A stretch of 6,169 nt of DNA from an uncultured Planctomycetota bacterium (GCA_947311175.1 CAMZKK010000157.1:1-6169); one strand, 5' to 3'. Positions 1 through 5,871 are shown, numbered from the stretch's first letter. A program made the numbers and translations. Notes: a model not told the origin generated them from the sequence alone.

Positions 1-460
1 CTCAGGACACAACCCTTCAATGCCGGCAGTAAACATAAATACAGCACCTAAAAAACTTATTGAAAATATTGGTGACGCAATTGACGCCTATATTAATGAT
101 TCGGGATCAACTGAAACCAAAACCAAAACAGCATTAACTGCAATATTGGGCATCGATTATCCTAACCAAACTTACATCAAAAATGCATTTGATTCTAAAT
201 TCTCAGGAACACCTGCAAATAAAACTATTGTTGGCGAAATCCTTTTTGGTGCAACAAGCTCAACACCTGTAGTAGCACCAGAACTATATGCTGGTGAAGT
301 AGGTAAAAAATATTTTCTAGTAATAGTCCGTGGACAAGTCTATAAGGATAAAAACAAAGATGGGACATTTGATGCGGATGATGAAATTATCGCAGAAAAA
401 AATATAACAGAAGTATTAGAAGATGGGAAAGTGAAATATAGAAGATGGTTCTCCAGATAG
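1..460 (+). CDS. C-terminal part of a VNINTA-motif (GspK/pseudopilin-like) protein, 5' end outside window
   Basis: The reading frame is open to the left edge (codons from base 2) and stops at TAG 458-460, so I treat it as truncated. The first ATG at 20 has no convincing ribosome site and would start only three residues before the motif. Numbering from that Met, residues 4-9 read VNINTA followed by a P-K-K-L helix. This is the helix-hairpin-helix hallmark of GspK-type minor pseudopilins and related PVC envelope proteins, where it sits well inside the protein. Residues 110-121 form a DxNxDGxxDxxD loop, the pattern of dockerin or thrombospondin type-3 calcium sites. The segment before it (FLVIVRGQVY) looks like the beta-strand-rich end of such proteins. 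The inferred role is type II secretion or type IV pilus tip assembly at the inner membrane, but the N-terminal prepilin segment that would prove it is not in the window. An unrelated secreted protein is possible. The gene converges on the sulfur operon. Confidence 0.5.
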   Translation, partial: SGHNPSMPAVNINTAPKKLIENIGDAIDAYINDSGSTETKTKTALTAILGIDYPNQTYIKNAFDSKFSGTPANKTIVGEILFGATSSTPVVAPELYAGEVGKKYFLVIVRGQVYKDKNKDGTFDADDEIIAEKNITEVLEDGKVKYRRWFSR

Positions 461-579
461 GCGGAATTTAATTAAAAATTGAGAAACACGTTCTTCTTAA
501 CTTTTATGCCTCAAAGAGCACATGCTTTAATCATAAATTTTCCGCTGTAGAATTTAAGATAAAGACATGCAATCGACAT

Positions 580-627
580 AATCAAACCAAAAAACTCTCC
601 GCAATGCGAAGAGTTTTTTGTTTGATT
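580..627. terminator. Bidirectional Rho-independent terminator between convergent genes
   Basis: Bases 580-627 fold into one long hairpin. AATCAAAC (580-587) pairs with GTTTGATT (620-627), C588 is bulged, AAAAAACTCT (589-598) pairs with AGAGTTTTTT (610-619), C599/A609 mismatch, and CGC (600-602) pairs with GCG (606-608) around the loop AAT. The A-run and T-run flanking the GC-containing core give a U-tract on either strand. It can therefore end the left-edge gene (+) and cysK (-). The preceding stretch 461-579 holds no gene I can support. Confidence 0.88.
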
Positions 628-650
628 AAATTTCAAAAACAACGCTTAGG

Positions 651-1595
651 CTAAAACAAATTTGTTGATAAATATCTTTCTCCTGAGTCAGGGATAATTG
701 CCACGATGGTTTTGTCTTCAAATTCGGGGAGACGACTTATTTTTAATGAGGCGGCAACTGCTGCACCACTGGAAATTCCACACAAGATTCCTTCTTCCTT
801 TGCCATTCTGCGTGAGGTTTCAAATGCCTCATCGTCATCTATTTTTTCAACTAGATCGATTAGTGATAACTCAAGATTCTTAGGGATAAAACCGGCACCA
901 ATCCCTTGAATTTTGTGGGCACCTGGGGCTAAGGTCTTGCCCTCTAAGTTTTGGGAAATAACAGGACTTGTAGCAGGTTCAACCGCAACGGTTGTAATCG
1001 CTTTTTTCTTTACATTTTTTAAGTAACGAGAGATTCCGGCTATTGTTCCTCCTGTCCCCACGCCGGCAACAATGACATCTACTTCGCCATTGGTATCTTT
1101 CCATATTTCAGGTCCGGTTGTGGTCTCATGAATGAGTGGATTTGCCGGATTTTCAAATTGTCGTGGAATGAAGATTTTTCCATTACCCTCTTTTTCCATT
1201 GCATCTGCTTTTTCAATCGCTCCTGGCATACCTTTGCTCGCAGGGGTCAATACCAAGTTGGCACCAAATGCAGCAAAAATTTTTCTTCGTTCAATACTCA
1301 TGCTTTCCGGCATTGTCAGGGTTAGCTTGTATCCCCTAGCGGCACAGACATAGGCAAGAGCGATTCCGGTGTTACCGCTTGTTGCCTCAACAACCTCCAT
1401 TCCTGCCTTGAGTAGTCCTGTTTTTTCTGCATCCCAAATCATTGATGCTCCGATTCTACATTTAACCGAATAGGCTGGGTTTCTTCCTTCGATTTTTGCA
1501 AGAATTGAAGTCTTTAGTCCTGCCGTTATCCTGTTTAATTTTATTAGTGGAGTATGGCCAATAGATAAAGAATTGTCGTCATAGATATTATTCAT
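651..1595 (-). CDS. cysK: Cysteine synthase A (O-acetylserine sulfhydrylase)
   Basis: CysK is a cytoplasmic PLP enzyme that makes L-cysteine from O-acetyl-L-serine and sulfide. The 314-residue protein has the full signature: NNIYDDNSLSIGHTPL at the start, NPAYSVKCRIGA with the Schiff-base lysine K45, the substrate loop TSGNTG (72-77), the PLP-phosphate loop GVGTGGT (178-184), GISSGAA (273-279, Ser276 near the pyridine nitrogen) and PDSGERY near the end. The SVKCRIG form and the DNSLSIGHTPL opening match CysK better than CysM or cystathionine beta-synthase. It ends soon after ERYLSTNLF, slightly shorter than the E. coli enzyme and lacking the usual tail. The start ATG is 5 bases past the metW stop, with AAGGAG (complement of 1606-1611) 10 bases upstream inside metW, so it is co-transcribed as the last gene of the operon. 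No cysE lies nearby to supply O-acetylserine. Confidence 0.95.
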   Translation of the reverse strand: MNNIYDDNSLSIGHTPLIKLNRITAGLKTSILAKIEGRNPAYSVKCRIGASMIWDAEKTGLLKAGMEVVEATSGNTGIALAYVCAARGYKLTLTMPESMSIERRKIFAAFGANLVLTPASKGMPGAIEKADAMEKEGNGKIFIPRQFENPANPLIHETTTGPEIWKDTNGEVDVIVAGVGTGGTIAGISRYLKNVKKKAITTVAVEPATSPVISQNLEGKTLAPGAHKIQGIGAGFIPKNLELSLIDLVEKIDDDEAFETSRRMAKEEGILCGISSGAAVAASLKISRLPEFEDKTIVAIIPDSGERYLSTNLF

Positions 1596-1600
1596 AATCG

Positions 1601-2356
1601 TTAATCTCCTTTTTCAATAGTAATTAAAACTTCATCAGCATAAAGATTATCCCCTGCTTTCAAATCTCTTATTTCTCCTTCAGCAAGGGTATAGCTATTT
1701 ACAATACGAATATTTTCATTATTCGTCCAATCAATAAAGTCTTGTAGGGTAAGTAAGTGTATATTCGGTGTATCATACCAATGAAATGGTAGCCATTCCG
1801 TTACCGGCATTTTACCTCGCAAAGCAAGGTCGAGGCGAACTCGCCAGTATCCAAAGTTTGGAAAGGAAATAATTCCTCGCTTGCCAACCCTTAGCATCTC
1901 CATAAGGATTTTAGTCGGATAGAGTAAGGTTTGCAAAGTGTCTTCAAGAATTACATAGTCAAAACTGTTGTCTGCTATTTTCTCTAACCATTTATCTATA
2001 TTTCCTTGAATTACCGGAACCCCTTTTTCTATACATTTAAAGACTGATTCTTCTAATAATTCAATACCTTGCCCGGTAACTTGTTTCTGTTTAATCAGAC
2101 GATGGAGAAGATTGCCTTCACCACAGCCAAGATCAAGGATTGTTGATTGATTTTTTATTTCATTTAAGATGATGTCATCCTGCCAACGGATTATTTTATC
2201 TTTTGACATCTTTAGGTGAGAGTCTGAAGAAAGAATGGTCTTTGTGAATTTAAGCAATTCATTGATTGGAAGTTCTCTTATCGCGGGGTCAAGTAGTTTT
2301 AAATCAAGACCCTTTTCCAAAAGCAAATCTTTGATATTTTTGTGGGAAGGATTCAT
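1601..2356 (-). CDS. metW: MetW methyltransferase-like methionine biosynthesis protein with N-terminal extension
   Basis: MetW is a class I SAM-methyltransferase-fold protein. In several bacteria it is encoded next to MetX and is reported to bind and activate it. Visible motifs are the SAM loop ILDLGCGEGN (73-82), the acidic strand end QGIELLEES (96-104), SFDYVILEDTLQ (131-142), and the family-defining C-terminal block MLRVGKRGIISFPNFGYWRVRL (154-175), followed by GKMPVTEW and WYDTPNIHLLT. At 251 residues it is about 50 longer than a typical MetW, which begins just before the SAM loop. The extra part (1-50) is charged and helical-looking. The long start is favoured because its ATG overlaps the metX stop (ATGA, 2353-2356) and has GGAGGGG (complement of 2364-2370) 7 bases upstream. 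Met50 is a possible internal start but lacks this support. Confidence 0.93.
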   Translation of the reverse strand: MNPSHKNIKDLLLEKGLDLKLLDPAIRELPINELLKFTKTILSSDSHLKMSKDKIIRWQDDIILNEIKNQSTILDLGCGEGNLLHRLIKQKQVTGQGIELLEESVFKCIEKGVPVIQGNIDKWLEKIADNSFDYVILEDTLQTLLYPTKILMEMLRVGKRGIISFPNFGYWRVRLDLALRGKMPVTEWLPFHWYDTPNIHLLTLQDFIDWTNNENIRIVNSYTLAEGEIRDLKAGDNLYADEVLITIEKGD

Positions 2357-3552
2357 CGTTTTTCCCCTCCAGTCAAAAAACCTTTAAGAAGTCTGCCTAC
2401 CGATTTAGTCTCTACTAAAAAAGCATCACGCCCATACGGGCTTTTAACATCGGCAAAGGTAACTGCATTTCCAGCTCGCACGATTGCTCGTGCCAATTCT
2501 TTGCTTTGGGTTGGAGTATAAAGCCAATCACTTGAAAATGAAGCAATTAACACATTTGATTTGATTTTTTTGCAGGCTTCAATGAGATTGCCTTCACCCC
2601 AAATTTCTGCAGCGTCATAATAATCCATGGCGCGTGTTATGTATAAATAACTGTTGGCATCAAATCTTTCAACAAATGCCTTTCCTTGATAATCAAGATA
2701 GCTTTCGACTTCAAATTCAATATCGAAGCCATGCTGAAGTTTATTTTTGTCTTGTAGCCTCCGCCCAAATTTTTTATTCATTCCTTCTTCTGAAAGATAG
2801 GTGATGTGGGCAATCATCCGTGCTACAGCTAGTCCCGAGATAGGGGCAGTATCATTGTAGTAATTTCCGTTTTTAAATGCAGGATCACTCATTATGCTGT
2901 GTCGTCCTACGGCATTAAATGCCAGTCCCTGTGTTGATAACTTGGCACTTGACGCAAGAATTACGCATCTTTCAACTAATTCAGGATATCGTAATGCCCA
3001 CTCCAACGCCTGTTGCCCTCCGAGAGAACCACCGATAATTGCATATAGGTTTTCAATCCCTAACTTTTCAAGAAGTAATTTTTGTACTCTAACCCAATCA
3101 CTGATGGTTACTATTGGAAAACTAAGACCGTAAAATTTCCCCGTTGTAGGATTGATGCTTTTAGGCCCAGTTGTTCCATAGCAGGAGCCAAGAACGTTGC
3201 TACAAATTACATAATATTTGTTGGTATCAATTGGCTTACCTGGACCTATCATTGTGTCCCACCATCCTGGCTTCTTTTTGCGCCACATTCTGTCACTATG
3301 CTTTGCTTGTTCATTACTATCCCAGCCGGCTGCATGAGCATCTCCAGATAGTGCATGTTCAATTAATATTACATTGCTTTTGTTTTTACTGAGGGTGCCG
3401 TAAGTTTCGTATTCAACAATCATACTTGTTAGTCTTTCACCAAACTCAAGCTGGAATGGTGATGAATTATTTGCTAACTCAATGGTTGAAGCTGTGGTCA
3501 AACCAACTGAATATTTGCTATTGCTTTCGGTAAATTTTTTTTTCGAAGTCAT
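2353..3552 (-). CDS. metX: Homoserine O-acetyltransferase family protein (MetX) with altered catalytic His
   Basis: MetX is an alpha/beta-hydrolase-fold acyltransferase that activates homoserine, usually with acetyl-CoA, for direct sulfhydrylation. Counting from ATG 3552 (399 residues): HALSGDAHAAG (66-76) forms the oxyanion region, GSCYGTTGPKSINP is the family block, and IIGGSLGGQQALEW carries the nucleophile Ser176. SSDWLYTP carries the triad Asp342. The third triad position, normally the His of YGHDAFL, is read as Arg375 (YGRDAFL; codon CGT, complement of 2428-2430). Everything around it is intact, so either activity is lost, the base is an error, or His is replaced functionally. Start choice: ATG 3552 has a weak AGG 7 bases upstream. 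An in-frame TTG at 3567 would overlap the metY stop (TTGA) and add five residues but lacks a ribosome site. The stop overlaps the metW start. Acetyl versus succinyl specificity cannot be decided by eye. Confidence 0.93.
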   Translation of the reverse strand: MTSKKKFTESNSKYSVGLTTASTIELANNSSPFQLEFGERLTSMIVEYETYGTLSKNKSNVILIEHALSGDAHAAGWDSNEQAKHSDRMWRKKKPGWWDTMIGPGKPIDTNKYYVICSNVLGSCYGTTGPKSINPTTGKFYGLSFPIVTISDWVRVQKLLLEKLGIENLYAIIGGSLGGQQALEWALRYPELVERCVILASSAKLSTQGLAFNAVGRHSIMSDPAFKNGNYYNDTAPISGLAVARMIAHITYLSEEGMNKKFGRRLQDKNKLQHGFDIEFEVESYLDYQGKAFVERFDANSYLYITRAMDYYDAAEIWGEGNLIEACKKIKSNVLIASFSSDWLYTPTQSKELARAIVRAGNAVTFADVKSPYGRDAFLVETKSVGRLLKGFLTGGEKR

Positions 3553-3563
3553 CTTCTTGCCTG

Positions 3564-4877
3564 TCAAATTTGAGATTTATTTAATGCTTGATCAAGGTCT
3601 TTTTTGATATCCTCTACATCTTCAATTCCAACAGAGATTCTAATGAAATCTTGAGTTACACCGGCTTTTTTCTGCTCCTCAATTGTTAACTGTTGATGGG
3701 TTGTGCTTGCCGGATGTATTACTAAGCTCTTTGCATCGAGAATGTTTGCAAGGTGAGAACAAATTTTAACGTTGTTAATAAATTTTTTGCCAGCCTCAAA
3801 TCCACCTTTGATGCCAAATCCAAAAACTGCACTTGGACCAATGGGCATTAGTTTACTTGCTTGAGCGAAATCTTTGTGGCTTTCTAATCCTGAAAAATTA
3901 ACCCATTCAACAAGTTCGTGATTTTCTAAGAATTTTGCTATTTCAAGTGCATTTGAGCAATGTTTTTCTGCACGCAAAGAAAGGGTCTCTATCCCAAGTA
4001 AAATCTGTTGAGCATTAAATGGCGATAGACATGAACCTAAATCACGCATGATGCCACATCTCATTTTTAAAATATAAGCCAATCCTGGGGCAACTGCATC
4101 TTTGTGATTACCAAATGCATCCCAAAAATTGACACCATGGTATGCTTCATCCGGCTCGGTGATGTCTGGAAATTTATTTCCTTTCGTCCAGTCAAAATCT
4201 CCTTTTTCTATCACTATGCCTCCAACTGAAGTTCCGTGCCCGCCAATGATTTTTGTTAAAGAGCAAACAACAATATCTACTCCGTAGGAAAATGGATTGA
4301 AGATTGGCGGAGGAGAGACTGTGTTGTCTAAAATAAATGGTAGATTGTGTTTATGAGCTATATCGGCTATTCCTTGAATGTCGTCAACATTGCTTTTAGG
4401 ATTGCCAATACTCTCCGAGTATAGTAGGGTTGTGTTTTCATCTATTGCGGCAGCAAAATTTTCAGGGTTACTTGAGTCAACAAATCTAACCTCAATTCCA
4501 AACTTTTTAAATGTATGACTAAAAAGCGTATAGGTTCCACCGTATAAATTTCCACCGGTAACAATGTTTTGTCCTGTTGAAGTGATATTTAAGATTGAAA
4601 AAGTAATTGCAGCCATTCCGGAAGATGTGGCAAGTGCACCGGTGCCACCGTGAATTGCTGCCATTCTTTTTTCTAAGACATCGGTTGTCGGATTCATTAA
4701 TCGAGTGTAGATATTTCCAAACTCTTTTAGGCCAAAAAAATTAGCTGCATGTTCAGCAGAATCGAAGGTGTAGCTTGTTGTCTGATAAATTGGAACTGCT
4801 CGAGAGTTTGTCTCTTTATCCGGGCTGTGTCCTGCGTGTAGGCTGAGGGTGGCTGTTGCCTGATTTGTATTATCCAT
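3564..4877 (-). CDS. metY: O-acetylhomoserine sulfhydrylase (aminocarboxypropyltransferase)
   Basis: MetY is a PLP enzyme of the Cys/Met-metabolism (gamma-family) fold. It converts O-acetylhomoserine and sulfide into homocysteine, bypassing cystathionine. The 437-residue length is normal for MetY and longer than MetB or MetC. Motifs: YTRLMNPT (57-64, Tyr and Arg contacting PLP phosphate of the neighbouring subunit), SSGMAA (85-90), GGNLYGGTY (108-116, Tyr112 stacking on PLP), DNTVSPPP (184-191, Asp184 to the pyridine nitrogen), and SLTKIIGGHGTSVGG with Schiff-base Lys209. The C-terminal LSPFNAQQILLGIETLSLR and HPASTTHQQL blocks are typical of the sulfhydrylase branch. The start ATG has a strong AAGGAG (complement of 4883-4888) 5 bases upstream. 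It sits directly before metX, matching the two-step direct sulfhydrylation route. A methanethiol-using variant making methionine directly cannot be excluded. Confidence 0.95.
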   Translation of the reverse strand: MDNTNQATATLSLHAGHSPDKETNSRAVPIYQTTSYTFDSAEHAANFFGLKEFGNIYTRLMNPTTDVLEKRMAAIHGGTGALATSSGMAAITFSILNITSTGQNIVTGGNLYGGTYTLFSHTFKKFGIEVRFVDSSNPENFAAAIDENTTLLYSESIGNPKSNVDDIQGIADIAHKHNLPFILDNTVSPPPIFNPFSYGVDIVVCSLTKIIGGHGTSVGGIVIEKGDFDWTKGNKFPDITEPDEAYHGVNFWDAFGNHKDAVAPGLAYILKMRCGIMRDLGSCLSPFNAQQILLGIETLSLRAEKHCSNALEIAKFLENHELVEWVNFSGLESHKDFAQASKLMPIGPSAVFGFGIKGGFEAGKKFINNVKICSHLANILDAKSLVIHPASTTHQQLTIEEQKKAGVTQDFIRISVGIEDVEDIKKDLDQALNKSQI

Positions 4878-4939
4878 TTCATCTCCTTTTACTGGTTAAG
4901 TAATTCCTATAGATTTTATATACTTTGAATTTAAATTTT

Positions 4940-5386
4940 TTATATATTATACATGGGTTTTTTGCAACTGTTAGATTTGTCTGCCGTTACGAGGCTTTCA
5001 AATGTAGTTTTTTGGTAAATTTCATCAATTGCTTTTTTTGCATTTTCCCACATCGGCAAAAAAACACAATTTTGATCGAAAGCACAAATTCCTTTGGGGG
5101 TATTCGCCGCACATTCGACAATTGTAATTGGACCTTCTATGACATTTATAATATCGGCAACTGTCATCTTATCTGGATTTTTGGCAAGCATATATCCTCC
5201 GGCCTTTCCACGTCGAGAAATTAGGTACCCAGCCTGTCTCATTTGATTTAAGATTGCTTCAAGAAACTTTGTGGGGATGGCTTGTGCCTTTGCGATATCT
5301 GTTATTTTTGTTGGGCCTTGGCCATGTCTTTTTGCTAATTCAAACACTGCACGGAGAGCGTATTGGCATTTTTGCGATAAAATCAT
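4940..5386 (-). CDS. Rrf2-family transcriptional regulator with three clustered cysteines
   Basis: This is a 148-residue winged-helix DNA-binding protein of the Rrf2 family (IscR, RirA, NsrR, CymR). The N-terminus MILSQKCQYALRAVFELA is the typical opening helix. Residues 26-50 form the helix-turn-helix (TKITDIAKAQAIPTKFLE...), and RRGKAGGYML (58-67) is the wing. The C-terminal part has Cys92, Cys101 and Cys107 (C-X8-C-X5-C) before FLPMWENAKKAIDEIY. This spacing is close to the iron-sulfur ligands of IscR and RirA and is absent from the cysteine regulator CymR. By position, as first gene of a Met/Cys operon, it probably senses Fe-S or sulfur status and controls this operon and itself, but the name iscR or cymR is not justified. 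The start ATG has AAGGAA (complement of 5393-5398) 6 bases upstream. The gap of 62 bases to metY contains no terminator that I can see. Confidence 0.9.
   Translation of the reverse strand: MILSQKCQYALRAVFELAKRHGQGPTKITDIAKAQAIPTKFLEAILNQMRQAGYLISRRGKAGGYMLAKNPDKMTVADIINVIEGPITIVECAANTPKGICAFDQNCVFLPMWENAKKAIDEIYQKTTFESLVTADKSNSCKKPMYNI
4946..4974 (-). promoter_or_regulatory. Candidate internal promoter for metYXW-cysK
   Basis: On the minus strand CTAACA (4974-4969, 4 of 6 to TTGACA) is followed by a 17-base spacer and a perfect TATAAT (4951-4946). It overlaps the last codons of the regulator gene and would start RNA near 4939, giving about a 60-base leader before metY. This would let the biosynthetic genes be transcribed separately from the regulator. 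It is a consensus match only; A+T-rich DNA yields chance -10 boxes. Confidence 0.4.
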
Positions 5387-5425
5387 TATCTGTTCCTTGT
5401 TATTGTTATTCTTATTCTCTATGGG

Positions 5426-5440
5426 CTATGTAGACAATAG
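5426..5440. promoter_or_regulatory. Possible Rrf2 operator (CTAT-N7-ATAG) over the -10 box
   Basis: CTAT (5426-5429) and ATAG (5437-5440) are inverted half sites 7 bases apart and cover the -10 element of the operon promoter. A regulator bound here would block transcription, as in autoregulated Rrf2 genes. A similar CCTAT-N7-ATA arrangement lies at 4906-4920, in the metY leader. The half sites are short, so this is a hypothesis. Confidence 0.25.
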
Positions 5441-5461
5441 GTAGTTGTTTGTTTTTGTCAA
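5434..5461 (-). promoter_or_regulatory. Candidate promoter of the regulator and sulfur operon
   Basis: On the minus strand a perfect TTGACA (5461-5456), a 16-base spacer and TATTGT (5439-5434, 4 of 6) form a sigma-70-type promoter. RNA would start near 5427, leaving a leader of about 40 bases. That is too short for a SAM or other known sulfur riboswitch, so control is more likely by a protein such as the Rrf2 regulator. Confidence 0.5.
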
Positions 5462-5462
5462 T

Positions 5463-5480
5463 ATAAAAAATATTTTTTAT
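5463..5480. repeat. Perfect 18-base A/T palindrome
   Basis: The sequence ATA6TAT6AT is an exact palindrome centred at 5471/5472. It lies one base beyond the -35 box of the operon promoter. It could be a protein site, an UP-element-like or curved segment, or low-complexity coincidence. Confidence 0.6.
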
Positions 5481-5491
5481 TTCAACATAAT

Positions 5492-5517
5492 CCTAAATTT
5501 CGCAGTTGGAGTTTAGG
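5492..5517. other. Stem-loop in the divergent intergenic region
   Basis: CCTAAATTTC (5492-5501) pairs with GGAGTTTAGG (5508-5517) around the loop GCAGTT, with two G-U pairs when read as plus-strand RNA. Only a short TTTAT follows, so it is a poor terminator. It lies between the two promoter regions, where neither predicted transcript would include it. It may separate the divergent units or be a binding site. Confidence 0.35.
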
Positions 5518-5569
5518 TTTATATGCGCTTGTCTGTAATCTTTAAGTTGAGATTCAGTTATAAATTTTC

Positions 5570-5597
5570 AAAAAAATAAAAAAAAATAAAAAAAAAT
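5570..5597 (+). promoter_or_regulatory. Phased A-tracts, likely UP-element or curved DNA
   Basis: Runs of A7, A9 and A9, each ended by a single T at 5577, 5587 and 5597, repeat with an exact 10-base period. A-tracts in phase with the helix bend DNA. The block ends 11 bases before the -35 box of the tRNA-Thr promoter, in the position of a UP element bound by RNA polymerase alpha subunits. That fits a strong promoter for translation genes. Confidence 0.55.
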
Positions 5598-5608
5598 AGC
5601 ATTAAGTA

Positions 5609-5636
5609 TTGACAATTTTAAATTGGTTAATAGAGT
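5609..5636 (+). promoter_or_regulatory. Candidate promoter of tRNA-Thr (and tuf)
   Basis: Perfect TTGACA (5609-5614), 16-base spacer, and TAGAGT (5631-5636, 4 of 6) suggest RNA start near 5643, about 40 bases before the tRNA. A 12-base palindrome AGTTGTACAACT (5634-5645) overlaps the predicted start. The phased A-tracts upstream support it. Confidence 0.55.
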
Positions 5637-5684
5637 TGTACAACTTCAACGTTCCATCTGTAGGCTTATGTGCCTGCGGGATTT

Positions 5685-5759
5685 GCTGCTGTAGCTCAGT
5701 GGTAGAGCACCTCCTTGGTAAGGAGGAGGTCATGGGTTCAAATCCCGTCAGCAGCTCCA
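5685..5759 (+). tRNA. tRNA-Thr (anticodon GGT)
   Basis: The full cloverleaf can be drawn. The acceptor GCTGCTG (5685-5691) pairs with CAGCAGC (5749-5755), and the D stem is GCTC/GAGC (5694-5697 with 5705-5708). The anticodon stem CCTCC/GGAGG encloses the loop TTGGTAA, with anticodon GGT at 5717-5719. The T stem ATGGG/CCCGT encloses TTCAAAT. The discriminator is T5756 and CCA (5757-5759) is encoded. It reads Thr codons ACC and ACU. A tRNA-Thr directly before tuf is a widespread bacterial arrangement, which supports the identity. Confidence 0.96.
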
Positions 5760-5841
5760 AGATGACAAACGTTTACTTGAATGTGTGCGTTGCACAGAAT
5801 GGGTGAACGACCGAAGGCGAGAAATTCTTTATTCGGCTTAT

Positions 5842-5871
5842 TAAAAGACGGAAAAAGATTCTCGTCTTTTA
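5842..5871 (+). terminator. Hairpin between tRNA-Thr and tuf, possible terminator or processing signal
   Basis: TAAAAGACG (5842-5850) pairs with CGTCTTTTA (5863-5871 as CGTCTTTT plus A) around a 12-base A-rich loop. The T-run lies inside the stem and is followed by TATATTTGT, so termination would be weak or partial. Smaller hairpins precede it: TGTGC/GCACA at 5784-5796 and CCGAA/TTCGG at 5811-5836. The roughly 220-base tRNA-tuf spacer is otherwise without a gene. Confidence 0.35.

Noticed and set aside
461..545. Inverted repeat GCGGAA (461-466) / TTCCGC (540-545)
   Set aside because: Six bases at a distance of about 75 is within chance, and no mobile-element feature lies between.
698..1353. 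Several plus-strand frames within cysK
   Set aside because: They overlap a clear, full-length cysK on the other strand and show no family features.
2894..3392. Plus-strand frames within metX
   Set aside because: They lie opposite conserved MetX motifs and have no independent support.
4878..4939. SAM riboswitch or T-box before metY
   Set aside because: The 62-base gap is too short and lacks the required stems. The regulator leader of about 40 bases is also too short.
4925..5224. 99-codon plus-strand frame opposite the regulator
   Set aside because: The Rrf2 protein on the minus strand explains this DNA. The frame's protein has no recognisable pattern.
5634..5645. 12-base palindrome AGTTGTACAACT at the tRNA promoter start site
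   Set aside because: A 12-base palindrome is expected about once in a window of this size, so I mention it but do not claim an operator.
5609..5806. 65-codon plus-strand open frame
   Set aside because: It runs straight through the complete tRNA-Thr and begins inside the -35 box, so it is not a gene.
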